DNA of 64,000 bases, taken from assembly GCA_030867875.1 (NCBI GenBank), contig JAOWCC010001616.1, positions 62,001 to 126,000 of the forward strand, in the 5' to 3' direction. The position numbers and the translations under genes were made by a program. The DNA comes from Actinernus sp. WN-2022 (Eukaryota; Cnidaria; Anthozoa; Actiniaria; Actinernidae). Positions 1 to 9,827 of this stretch are shown piece by piece (position 1 is the stretch's first letter; each line of letters begins with the position of its first letter). Under the pieces are notes generated by a model. That model saw nothing but the letters and a program-made list of their open reading frames with translations, did not search any database and was not told the DNA's origin.

Positions 1-40
1 TGTTAGATCTATCCCATAATTTCTTTATTGGAGAGCTAGA

Positions 41-64
41 GGTTTGGGTTTGGTTAGAAAAAGG
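41..64 (+). other. G-rich stretch, possible weak two-tetrad quadruplex (every monomer)
   Basis: The plus strand carries GGTTTGGGTTTGG followed nine bases later by GG, so four runs of at least two G lie within 24 bp. A two-tetrad G-quadruplex is possible but weak. The motif looks somewhat like a telomere repeat but is only two units long and degenerate. It is repeated in nearly all monomers. In class Q monomers (for example 36581-37104) the central GGG is changed to GCG. Confidence 0.4.
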
Positions 65-104
65 CCATTTTCTGGTATTTGTACTCAATATACAGGAAAC
101 GTCC

Positions 105-115
105 ATCGATTAATC
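105..115. other. Overlapping palindromes ATCGAT and GATTAATC
   Basis: Two self-complementary sites overlap here and recur in most monomers. Class Y disrupts the first (CCCTCGATT), class Q disrupts the second (GATCAATC), and class K copies disrupt ATCGAT (ATCAATT). Together with TAGATCTA, CTCGAG, TGGCGCCA and TTCGAA, each monomer holds at least five short dyads. Dyad symmetry is common in some centromeric satellites; whether it matters here is unknown. Confidence 0.6.
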
Positions 116-264
116 TTAATCTACAGGAAGAGAACGTTGTATTGCCGTATTGTGTATCGAAATCCATTAAAAGCTCGAGAAATGGCGCCACATTGACATT
201 TAGGTAACATAAGTAAGTTAATGTGTACCTGTTGTCTTTAAAAGCCAGAAAGTCACTTTTCAAT

Positions 265-275
265 TTTTTTTCCCC
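265..275 (+). other. Fixed-length 11 bp T/C tract with a shifting boundary
   Basis: In m1 the tract is seven T then four C before GAT. Across the array the forms T7C4, T6C5, T5C6, CT4C6 and CT3C7 all add up to 11 bp. The boundary moves while length stays constant, which fits T-to-C changes spread by conversion better than slippage. Exceptions are rare: m24 (near 12716) is one base longer and m66 (near 34754) is two bases shorter. Confidence 0.8.
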
Positions 276-378
276 GATTTTTGTCAGACCTAGCGGAAAA
301 TGCTCATTGTCACTAAGCAAATCGTCACGCCAAACTTCAGGCAAATCGGTTGTTCACGAAAAAGTTCGAAAATCTACA

Positions 379-416
379 CCCCTCCACTCAAAACACCCTC
401 CCCCCCTCCTCCCCCC
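379..416 (-). other. C-rich hypervariable tract, G-quadruplex potential on minus strand
   Basis: On the plus strand this reads CCCC, CC, a short A-rich spacer, then CCC-T-C7-T-CC-T-C6. The minus strand therefore carries at least three or four G runs of three or more within 40 bases, a strong quadruplex candidate, and the plus strand could form an i-motif. The tract recurs in every monomer and its C count varies widely, from about nine C in m57 (near 30171) to nearly 20 in m31 (near 16529). It accounts for most monomer length variation. Long C runs are also where sequencing and assembly errors concentrate, so exact lengths deserve caution. Confidence 0.85.
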
Positions 417-669
417 ATAAAATACCTAGAGATCAGGAACTCGTCTTTTTGCCGTTTTCTTGAAAGGGCAAATGACAGCTAAAGATTTTTCTGGCCTTTC
501 TAGCCTATAATTTACTTGTGTTGTGTTAGATCTATCCCATAATTTCTTTATTGGAGAGCTAGAGGTTTGGGTTTGGTTAGACAAAGGCCATTTTCTGGTA
601 TTTGTACTCAATATACAGGAAACTTCCATCGATTAATCTTAATCTACAGGAAGAGAACGTTGTATTGCC

Positions 670-675
670 GTATAG
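670..675 (+). other. Target-site duplication, left (GTATAG)
   Basis: GTATAG directly precedes the element and is repeated directly after it at 1065-1070. Uninterrupted monomers have one copy, as in GCCGTATAGTGCATCG. Confidence 0.9.
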
Positions 676-690
676 ACCCTATGCATAAAG
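676..690 (+). repeat. Terminal inverted repeat, left
   Basis: ACCCTATGCATAAAG. It is the perfect reverse complement of 1050-1064. Similarity between the two ends stops directly inside these 15 bases. Confidence 0.92.
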
Positions 691-1049
691 CTGGAACCTA
701 ATTTACGTAAATTCAGAATTTTAACATTTGAAGAAAAATTGACACTGTATCCTGAAAGAGCAAGTACAAGTTATTCATCATGTGCAATTTAATAGTTTTA
801 TAACAAATTTCTCCAAAGTTATTACCATTTACCGCTCAGGAAAAACATGAAAGCGAGGCTGGTAGGGCCTGGCTGACTATTTTCATACAAATCTCTCTTA
901 TTTCAAAAGTTTATTACTCTGTAGCAATGTAACTTATGACACTCAAATTTCACAGGATTACTTATTTTTGCATGTTCTTTTACGTGACAATGTTGGTTTT
1001 CACAAATATTTATTGCTGACTGGAGAAATCCCGTTGTAATGAAAATGTC

Positions 1050-1064
1050 CTTTATGCATAGGGT
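1050..1064 (-). repeat. Terminal inverted repeat, right
   Basis: CTTTATGCATAGGGT, pairing with 676-690 without mismatch. Confidence 0.92.
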
Positions 1065-1070
1065 GTATAG
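1065..1070 (+). other. Target-site duplication, right (GTATAG)
   Basis: Second copy of the 6 bp target, followed by TGCATCG, the normal monomer continuation. Confidence 0.9.
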
Positions 1071-1438
1071 TGCATCGAAATCCATTACAAGCTCGAGAAA
1101 TGGCGCCACATTGACATTTAGGTAACATAAGTAAGTTAATGTGTACCTGTTGTCTTCAAAAGCCAGAACGTCACTTTTCAACTTTTTTCCCCCGATTTTT
1201 GTCAGACCTAGCGGAAAATGCTCATTGTCACTAAGCAAATAGTCACGCCAAACTTCAGGCAAATCGGTTGTTCACGAAAAAGTTCGAAATTCCACACCCC
1301 TCCATTCAAAACACCCCCCCCCCCTCCCCCCATAAAATACCTAGAGATCAGGAACTCGTCTTTTTGCCGTTTTCTTGAAAGGGTAAATGACAGCTAAAGA
1401 TTTTTCTGGCCTTTCTAGCCTATAATTTACTTGTGTTG

Positions 1439-3010
1439 TGTTAGATCTATCCCATAATTTCTTTATTGGAGAGCTAGAGGTTTGGGTTTGGTTAGAAAAA
1501 GGCCATTTTCTGGTATTTGTACTCAATATACAGGTAACTTCCATCGATTAATCTTAATCTACAGGAAGAGAACGTTGTATTGCCGTATAGTGCATCGAAA
1601 TCCATTACAAGATCGAGAAATGGCGCCACATTGACATTTAGGTAACATAAGTAAGTTAATGTGTACCTGTTGTCTTCAAAAGCCAGAAAGTCACTTTTCA
1701 ACTTTTTCCCCCCGATTTTTGTCAGACCTAGCGGAAAATGCTCATTGTCACTAAGCAAATCGTCACGCCAAACTTCAGGCAAATCGGTTGTTCACGAAAA
1801 AGTTCGAAATTCCACACCCCTCCACTCAAAACACCCCCCCCCCCTCCCCCCATAAAATACCTAGAGATCAGGAACTCGTCTTTTTGCCGTTTTCTTGAAA
1901 GGGCAAATGACAGCTAAAGATTTTTCTGGCCTTTCTAGCCTGTAATTTACTTGTGTTGTGTTAGATCTATCCCATAATTTCTTTATTGGAGAGCTAGAGG
2001 TTTGGGTTTGGTTAGAAAAAGGCCATTTTCTGGTATTTGTACTCAATATACAGGAAACGTCCATCGATTAATCTTAATCTACAGGAAGAGAACGTTGTAT
2101 TGCCGTATTGTGTATCGAAATCCATTAAAAGCTCGAGAAATGGCGCCACATTGACATTTAGGTAACATAAGTAAGTTAATGTGTACCTGTTGTCTTTAAA
2201 AGCCAGAAAGTCACTTTTCAACTTTTTTTCCCCGATTTTTGTCAGACCTAGCGGAAAATGCTCATTGTCACTAAGCAAATCGTCACGCCAAACTTCAGGC
2301 AAATCGGTTGTTCACGAAAAAGTTCGAAATTCTACACCCCTCCACTCAAAACACCCTCCCCCCCTCCTCCCCCCATAAAATACCTAGAGATCAGGAACTC
2401 GTCTTTTTGCCGTTTTCTTGAAAGGGCAAATGACAGCTAAAGATTTTTCTGGCCTTTCTAGCCTATAATTTACTTGTGTTGTGTTAGATCTATCCCATAA
2501 TTTCTTTATTGGAGAGCTAGAGGTTTGGGTTTGGTTAGAAAAAGGCCATTTTCTGGTATTTGTACTCAACATACAGGAAACTTCCATCGATTAATCTTAA
2601 TCTACAGGAAGAGAACGTTGTATTGCCGTATAGTGCATCGAAATCCATTAAAAGCTCGAGAAATGGCGCCACATTGACATTTAAGTAACATAAGTAAGTT
2701 AATGTGTACCTGTTGTCTTTAAAAGCCCGAAAGTCACTTTTCAACTTTTTTCCCCCGATTTTTGTCAGACCTAGCGGAAAATGTTCATTGTCACTAAGCA
2801 AATCGTCACGCCAAACTTCAGGCAAATCGGTTGTTCACGAAAAAGTTCGAAATTCCACACCCCTCCACTCAAAACACCCTCCCCCCCCCCCCCCCCTCCC
2901 CCCATAAAATACCTAGAGATCAGGAACTCGTCTTTTTGCCGTTTTCTTGAAAGGGCAAATGACAGCTAAAGATTTTTCTGGCCTTTCTAGCCTATAATTT
3001 ACTTGTGTTG
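1439..3010 (+). repeat. Monomers m3-m5, left flank of the first HOR block
   Basis: Starts at 1439, 1959 and 2482. m3 is Y-like (CTTCAAAAG, TTCCACACC, an uninterrupted C run) with private ACAGGTAAC and CAAGATCGAG. m4 is an ordinary T1 copy. m5 carries TACTCAACATACAGG, a variant otherwise typical of the right half of the window (45-61 kb), together with a long C tract like class E, plus private AAAGCCCGAAAG and AATGTTCATTG. m5 therefore looks like a mixture of lineages. Confidence 0.85.
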
Positions 3011-6000
3011 TGTTAGATCTATCCCATAATTTCTTTATTGGAGAGCTAGAGGTTTGGGTTTGGTTAGAAAAAGGCCATTTTCTGGTATTTGTACTCAATA
3101 TACAGGAAACTTCCATCGATTAATCTTAATCTACAGGAAGAGAACGTTGTATTGCCGTATAGTGCATCGAAATCCATTACAAGCTCGAGAAATGGCGCCA
3201 CATTGACATTTAGGTAACATAAGTAAGTTAATGTGTACCTGTTGTCTTTAAAAGCCAGAAAGTCACTTTCCAACATTTTTTCCCGGATTTTTGTCAGACC
3301 TAGCGGAAAATGCTCATTGTCACTAAGCAAATCGTCACGCCAAACTTCAGGCAAATCGGTTGTTCACGAAAAAGTTCGAAATTCTACACCCCTCCACTCA
3401 AAACACCCTCCCCCCCCCCTCCCCCCATAAAATACCTAGAGATCAGGAACTCGTCTTTTTGCCGTTTTCTTGAAAGGGCAAATGACAGCTACAGATTTTT
3501 CTGGCCTTTCTAGCCTATAATTTACTTGTGTTGTGTTAGATCTATCCCATAATTTCTTTATTGGAGAGCTAGAGGTTTGGGTTTGGTTAGAAAAAGGCCA
3601 TTTTCTGGTATTTGTACTCAATATACAGGAAACTTCCCTCGATTAATCTTAATCTACAGGAATAGAACGTTGTATTGCCGTATAGTGCATCGAAATCCAT
3701 TACAAGCTCGAGAAATGGCGCCACATTGACATTTAGGTAACATAAGTAAGTTAATGTGTACCTGTTGTCTTCAAAAGCCAGAAAGTCACTTTTCAACTTT
3801 TTCCCCCCGATTTTTGTCAGACCTAGCGGAAAATGCTCATTGTCACTAAGCAAATCGTCACGCCAAACTTCAGGCAAATCGGTTGTTCACGAAAAAGTTC
3901 GAAATTCCACACCCCTCCACTCAAAACACCCCCCCCCCCTCCCCCCATAAAATACCTAGAGATCAGGAACTCGTCTTTTTGCCGTTTTCTTGAAAGGGCA
4001 AATGACAGCTAAAGATTTTTCTGGCCTTTCTAGCCTATAATTTACTTGTGTTGTGTTAGATCTATCCCATAATTTCTTTATTGGAGAGCTAGAGGTTTGG
4101 GTTTGGTTAGAAAAAGGCCATTTTCTGGTATTTGTACTCAATATACAGGAAACGTCCATCGATTAATCTTAATCTACAGGAAGAGAACGTTGTATTGCCG
4201 TATTGTGTATCGAAATCCATTAAAAGCTCGAGAAATGGCGCCACATTGACATTTAGGTAACATAAGTAAGTTAATGTGTACCTGTTGTCTTTAAAAGCCA
4301 GAAAGTCACTTTTCAACTTTTTTTCCCCGATTTTTGTCAGACCTAGCGGAAAATGCTCATTGTCACTAAGCAAATCGTCACGCCAAACTTCAGGCAAATC
4401 GGTTGTTCACGAAAAAGTTCGAAATTCTACACCCCTCCACTCAAAACACCCTCCGCCCCCCCTCCTCCCCCCATAAAATACCTAGAGATCAGGAACTCGT
4501 CTTTTTGCCGTTTTCTTGAAAGGGCAAATGACAGCTAAAGATTTTTCTGGCCTTTCTAGCCTATAATTTACTTGTGTTGTGTTAGATCTATCCCATAATT
4601 TCTTTATTGGAGAGCTAGAGGTTTGGGTTTGGTTAGAAAAAGGCCATTTTCTGGTATTTGTACTCAATATACAGGAAACGTCCATCGATTAATCTTAATC
4701 TACAGGAAGAGAACGTTGTATTGCCGTATTGTGTATCGAAATCCATTAAAAGCTCGAGAAATGGCGCCACATTGACATTTAGGTAACATAAGTAAGTTAA
4801 TGTGTACCTGTTGTCTTCAAAAGCCAGAAAGTCACTTTTCAACTTTTTTCCCCCGATTTTTGTCAGACCTAGCGGAAAATGCTCATTGTCACTAAGCAAA
4901 TCGTCACGCCAAACTTCAGGCAAATCGGTTGTTCACGAAAAAGTTCGAAATTCTACACCCCTCCACTCAAAACACCCTCCCCCCCCCTCCTCCCCCCATA
5001 AAATACCTAGAGATCAGGAACTCGTCTTTTTGCCGTTTTCTTGAAAGGGCAAATGAGAGCTAAAGATTTTTCTGGCCTTTCTAGCCTATAATTTACTTGT
5101 GTTGTGTTAGATCTATCCCATAATTTCTTTATTGGAGAGCTAGAGGTTTGGGTTTGGTTAGAAAAAGGCCATTTTCTGGTATTTGTACTCAATATACAGG
5201 AAACGTCCATCGATTAATCTTAATCTATAGGAAGAGAACGTTGTATTGCCGTATTGTGTATCGAAATCCATTAAAAGCTCGAGAAATGGCGCCACATTGA
5301 CATTTAGGTAACATAAGTAAGTTAATGTGTACCTGTTGTCTTTAAAAGCCAGAAAGTCACTTTTCAACTTTTTTTCCCCGATTTTTGTCAGACCTAGCGG
5401 AAAATGCTCATTGTCACTAAGCAAATCGTCACGCCAAAGTTCAGGCAAATCGGTTGTTCACGAAAAAGTTCGAAATTCTACACCCCTCCACTCAAAACAC
5501 CCTCCCCCCCCTCCTCCCCCCATAAAATACCTAGAGATCAGGAACTCGTCTTTTTGCCGTTTTCTTGAAAGGGCAAATGACAGCTAAAGATTTTTCTGGC
5601 CTTTCTAGCCTATAATTTACTTGTGTTGTGTTAGATCTATCCCATAATTTCTTTATTGGAGAGCTAGAGGTTTGGGTTTGGTTAGAAAAAGGCCATGTTC
5701 TGGTATTTGTACTCAATATACAGGAAACTTCCATCGATTAATCTTAATCTACAGGAAGAGAACGTTGTATTGCCGTATAGTGCATCGAAATCCATTAAAA
5801 GCTCGAGAAATGGCGCCACATTGACATTTAGGTAAGATAAGTAAGTTAATGTGTACCTGGTGTCTTTAAAAGCCAGAAAGTCACTTTTCAACTTTTTCCC
5901 CCCGATTTTTGTCAGACCTAGCGGAAAATGCTCATTGTCACTAAGCAAATCGTCACGCCAAACTTCAGGCAAATCGGTTGTTCACGAAAAAGTTCGAAAT

Positions 6001-7727
6001 TCTACACCCCTCCACTCAAAACACCCTCCCCCCCCCTCCTCCCCCCATAAAATACCTAGAGATCAGGAACTCGTCTTTTTGCCGTTTTCTTGAAAGGGCA
6101 AATGACAGCTAAAGATTTTTCTGGCCTTTCTAGCCTATAATTTACTTGTGTTGTGTTAGATCTATCCCATAATTTCTTTATTGGAGAGCTAGAGGTTTGG
6201 GTTTGGTTAGAAAAAGGCCATTTTCTGGTATTTGTACTCAATATACAGGAAACGTCCATCGATTAATCTTAATCTATAGGAAGAGAACGTTGTATTGCCG
6301 TATTGTGTATCGAAATCCATTAAAAGCTCGAGAAATGGCGCCACATTGACATTTAGGTAACATAAGTAAGTTAATGTGTACCTGTTGTCTTTAAAAGCCA
6401 GAAAGTCACTTTTCAACTTTTTTTCCCCGATTTTTGTCAGACCTAGCGGAAAATGCTCATTGTCACTAAGCAAATCGTCACGCCAAAGTTCAGGCAAATC
6501 GGTTGTTCACGAAAAAGTTCGAAATTCTACACCCCTCCACTCAAAACACCCTCCCCCCCCTCCTCCCCCCATAAAATACCTAGAGATCAGGAACTCGTCT
6601 TTTTGCCGTTTTCTTGAAAGGGCAAATGACAGCTAAAGATTTTTCTGGCCTTTCTAGCCTATAATTTACTTGTGTTGTGTTAGATCTATCCCATAATTTC
6701 TTTATTGGAGAGCTAGAGGTTTGGGTTTGGTTAGAAAAAGGCCATGTTCTGGTATTTGTACTCAATATACAGGAAACTTCCATCGATTAATCTTAATCTA
6801 CAGGAAGAGAACGTTGTATTGCCGTATAGTGCATCGAAATCCATTAAAAGCTCGAGAAATGGCGCCACATTGACATTTAGGTAAGATAAGTAAGTTAATG
6901 TGTACCTGGTGTCTTTAAAAGCCAGAAAGTCACTTTTCAACTTTTTCCCCCCGATTTCTGTCAGACCTAGCGGAAAATGCTCATTGTCACTAATCAAATC
7001 GTCACGCCAAACTTCAGGCAAATCGGTTGTTCACGAAAAAGTTCGAAATTCTACACCCCTCCACTCAAAACACCCTCCCCCCCCCCCCCTCCCCCCATAA
7101 AATACCTAGAGATCAGGAACTCGTCTTTTTGCCGTTTTCTTGAAAGGGCAAATGACAGCTAAAGATTTTTCTGGCCTTTCTAGCCTATAATTTACTTGTG
7201 TTGTGTTAGATCTATCCCATAATTTCTTTATTGGAGAGCTAGAGGTTTGGGTTTGGTTAGAAAAAGGCCATTTTCTGGTATTTGTACTCAATATACAGGA
7301 AACTTCCATCGATTAATCTTAATCTACAGGAAGAGAACGTTGTATTGCCGTATAGTGCATCGAAATCCATTAAAAGCTCGAGAAATGGCGCCACATTGAC
7401 ATTTAGGTAACATAAGTAAGTTAATGTGTACCTGTTGACTTTAAAAGCCAGAAAGTCACTTTTCAACTTTTTTTCCCCGATTTTTGTCAGACCTAGCGGA
7501 AAATGCTCATTGTCACTAAGCAAATCGTCACGCCAAACTTCAGGCAAATCGGTTGTTCACGAAAAAGTTCGAAATTCTACACCCCTCCACTCAAAACACC
7601 CTCCCCCCCCCCCTCCCCCCATAAAATACCTAGAGATCAGGAACTCGTCTTTTTGCCGTTTTCTTGAAAGGGCAAATGACAGCTAAAGATTTTTCTGGCC
7701 TTTCTAGCCTATAATTTACTTGTGTTG
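3011..7727 (+). repeat. HOR block R-Y-T1-T2-T3-N-T3-I-V, copy 1 (m6-m14)
   Basis: Starts at 3011, 3534, 4054, 4580, 5105, 5629, 6154, 6678 and 7204. Markers: R has CAACATTTTTTCCCGG; Y has TTCCCTCGATT and GGAATAGAACG; T1, T2 and T3 have AAACGTCC and GTATTGTGTATCG, with T2 adding CTTCAAAAG and T3 adding CTATAGGAAG and CCAAAGTTC; N and I have CCATGTTCTGG and GTAAGATAAG, with I adding GATTTCTGTC and CTAATCAAATC; V has CTGTTGACTTT. The T1 copy carries a G inside its C tract (CCTCCGCCCC near 4454), which is also present in the T1 copies of the blocks at 18761 and 29253 and supports common descent. Confidence 0.88.
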
Positions 7728-9827
7728 TGTTAGATCTATCCCATAATTTCTTTATTGGAGAGCTAGAGGTTTGGGTTTGGTTAGAAAAAGGCCATTTTCT
7801 GGTATTTGTACTCAATATACAGGAAACGTCCATCGATTAATCTTAATCTATAGGAAGAGAACGTTGTATTGCCGTATAGTGCATCGAAATCCATTAAAAG
7901 CTCGAGAAATGGCGCCACATTGACATTTAGGTAAGATAAGTAAGTTAATGTGTACCTGGTGTCTTTAAAAGCCAGAAAGTCACTTTTCAACTTTTTCCCC
8001 CCGATTTCTGTCAGACCTAGCGGAAAATGCTCATTGTCACTAATCAAATCGTCACGCCAAACTTCAGGCAAATCGGTTGTTCACGAAAAAGTTCGAAATT
8101 CTACACCCCTCCACTCAAAACACCCTCCCCCCCCCCCCTCCCCCCATAAAATACCTAGAGATCAGGAACTCGTCTTTTTGCCGTTTTCTTGAAAGGGCAA
8201 ATGACAGCTAAAGATTTTTCTGGCCTTTCTAGCCTATAATTTACTTGTGTTGTGTTAGATCTATCCCATAATTTCTTTATTGGAGAGCTAGAGGTTTGGG
8301 TTTGGTTAGAAAAAGGCCATGTTCTGGTATTTGTACTCAATATACAGGAAACTTCCATCGATTAATCTTAATCTACAGGAAGAGAACGTTGTATTGCCGT
8401 ATAGTGCATCGAAATCCATTAAAAGCTCGAGAAATGGCGCCACATTGACATTTAGGTAAGATAAGTAAGTTAATGTGTACCTGGTGTCTTTAAAAGCCAG
8501 AAAGTCACTTTTCAACTTTTTCCCCCCGATTTCTGTCAGACCTAGCGGAAAATGCTCATTGTCACTAATCAAATCGTCACGCCAAACTTCAGGCAAATCG
8601 GTTGTTCACGAAAAAGTTCGAAATTCTACACCCCTCCACTCAAAACACCCTCCCCCCCCCCCCTCCCCCCATAAAATACCTAGAGATCAGGAACTCGTCT
8701 TTTTGCCGTTTTCTTGAAAGGGCAAATGACAGCTAAAGATTTTTCTGGCCTTTCTAGCCTATAATTTACTTGTGTTGTGTTAGATCTATCCCATAATTTC
8801 TTTATTGGAGAGCTAGAGGTTTGGGTTTGGTTAGAAAAAGGCCATTTTCTGGTATTTGTACTCAATATACAGGAAACTTCCATCGATTAATCTTAATCTA
8901 CAGGAAGAGAACGTTGTATTGCCGTATAGTGCATCGAAATCCATTAAAAGCTCGAGAAATGGCGCCACATTGACATTTAGGTAACATAAGTAAGTTAATG
9001 TGTACCTGTTGACTTTAAAAGCCAGAAAGTCACTTTTCAACTTTTTTTCCCCGATTTTTGTCAGACCTAGCGGAAAATGCTCATTGTCACTAAGCAAATC
9101 GTCACGCCAAACTTCAGGCAAATCGGTTGTTCACGAAAAAGTTCGAAATTCTACACCCCTCCACTCAAAACACCCTCCCCCCCCCCCCCTCCCCCCATAA
9201 AATACCTAGAGATCAGGAACTCGTCTTTTTGCCGTTTTCTTGAAAGGGCAAATGACAGCTAAAGATTTTTCTGGCCTTTCTAGCCTATAATTTACTTGTG
9301 TTGTGTTAGATCTATCCCATAATTTCTTTATTGGAGAGCTAGAGGTTTGGGTTTGGTTAGAAAAAGGCCATTTTCTGGTATTTGTACTCAATATACAGGA
9401 AACGTCCATCGATTAATCTTAATCTATAGGAAGAGAACGTTGTATTGCCGTATAGTGCATCGAAATCCATTAAAAGCTCGAGAAATGGCGCCACATTGAC
9501 ATTTAGGTAAGATAAGTAAGTTAATGTGTACCTGGTGTCTTTAAAAGCCAGAAAGTCACTTTTCAACTTTTTTCCCCCGATTTCTGTCAGACCTAGCGGA
9601 AAATGCTCATTGTCACTAATCAAATCGTCACGCCAAACTTCAGGCAAATCGGTTGTTCACGAAAAAGTTCGAAATTCTACACCCCTCCACTCAAAACACC
9701 CTCCCCCCCCCCCTCCCCCCATAAAATACCTAGAGATCAGGAACTCGTCTTTTTGCCGTTTTCTTGAAAGGGCAAATGACAGCTAAAGATTTTTCTGGCC
9801 TTTCTAGCCTATAATTTACTTGTGTTG
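6678..9827 (+). repeat. Three-monomer unit I-V-I2, two tandem copies
   Basis: m13-m15 (6678-8252) and m16-m18 (8253-9827) repeat the same class order with a period of 1575 bp. I2 has the I body (GTAAGATAAG, GATTTCTGTC, CTAATCAAATC) but a T3-like 5' part (AAACGTCC, CTATAGGAAG) and lacks CCATGTTCTGG, so it is itself a recombinant monomer. This small unit sits at the junction between the nine-monomer block and the 10-monomer HOR. Confidence 0.85.

Larger units (their letters stand above)
1..523 (+). repeat. Monomer m1 (class T1, AAT-tract variant), reference copy
   Basis: Used here as the reference monomer. In order it has a BglII-type palindrome near the start, a G-rich stretch at 41-64, the ATCGAT/GATTAATC palindromes at 105-115, CTCGAG at 174-179, TGGCGCCA at 183-190, a T/C tract at 265-275, TTCGAA at 365-370 and a C-rich tract at 379-416. 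Class T1 is marked by AAACGTCC and GTATTGTGTATCG. Two changes set m1 apart from ordinary T1 copies: CAAT in place of CAAC just before the T tract, and GTTCGAAAATC in place of GTTCGAAATTC. Both recur in m119 (62187-62709) and the first recurs in m121, so these monomers share a recent ancestor. Confidence 0.95.
676..1064. mobile_element. MITE-like non-autonomous DNA transposon, copy 1
   Basis: A 389 bp segment absent from the 119 ordinary monomers. It begins ACCCTATGCATAAAG and ends with the exact reverse complement, so the terminal inverted repeats are 15 bp and perfect. It is flanked by GTATAG on both sides while ordinary monomers of this type have GTATAG once, which defines a clean 6 bp target-site duplication. 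The interior is AT-rich and holds no transposase or long open frame, so movement would have needed a transposase in trans. The inverted repeat contains the 8 bp palindrome TATGCATA. Superfamily is unassigned: 6 bp duplications are uncommon among eukaryotic DNA transposons (Dada is one family described with them). Copy 2 differs only at position 996 (G here, A there). Confidence 0.9.
524..1438 (+). repeat. Monomer m2, interrupted by the MITE-like element
   Basis: This copy spans 915 bp because it contains a 389 bp insertion plus a 6 bp target duplication; removing both leaves 520 bp. The 5' part carries a private GGTTAGACAAAGG variant in place of GGTTAGAAAAAGG, shared only with m120. The 3' part after the insertion has its own changes (CCAGAACGTC, CAAATAGTC, CCATTCAAA, GGGTAAATG) that m120 lacks. 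The two insertion-bearing monomers are thus alike before and through the insertion but diverge after it. Confidence 0.95.

Noticed and set aside
41..57. Telomere-like motif (GGTTTGGGTTTGGTTAG)
   Set aside because: Only two degenerate units per monomer and no run of true telomere repeats anywhere; it is better described as a G-rich stretch.
54..344. Minus-strand 96-codon open frame in each monomer as a tandem gene family
   Set aside because: No recognisable domain, no codon or conservation pattern pointing to selection, overlap with several other open frames on both strands, and indels tolerated in some copies. Low divergence alone explains why it stays open.
345..361. CENP-B box-like sequence on the minus strand
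   Set aside because: TTTCGTGAACAACCGAT matches only six of the nine essential positions of the known box as I recall it, so this is not good enough to call.
223..420. Plus-strand proline-rich frames ending in the C tract
   Set aside because: The proline run is a translation of the variable C tract and changes frame with its length, so the frame merges or ends differently from monomer to monomer.
511..523. TATAAT or TATA-like motif near the monomer end as a promoter
   Set aside because: A single AT-rich hexamer in an AT-rich repeat with no other promoter element and no downstream gene.
426..629. Minus-strand 67-codon frame spanning monomer boundaries
   Set aside because: It occurs in nearly every junction simply because monomers are near identical; start codon changes between classes and no family is recognised.
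676..1064. SINE or retrotransposon fragment
   Set aside because: No tRNA-like A and B boxes, no poly-A tail, and perfect terminal inverted repeats with a target duplication fit a DNA transposon instead.
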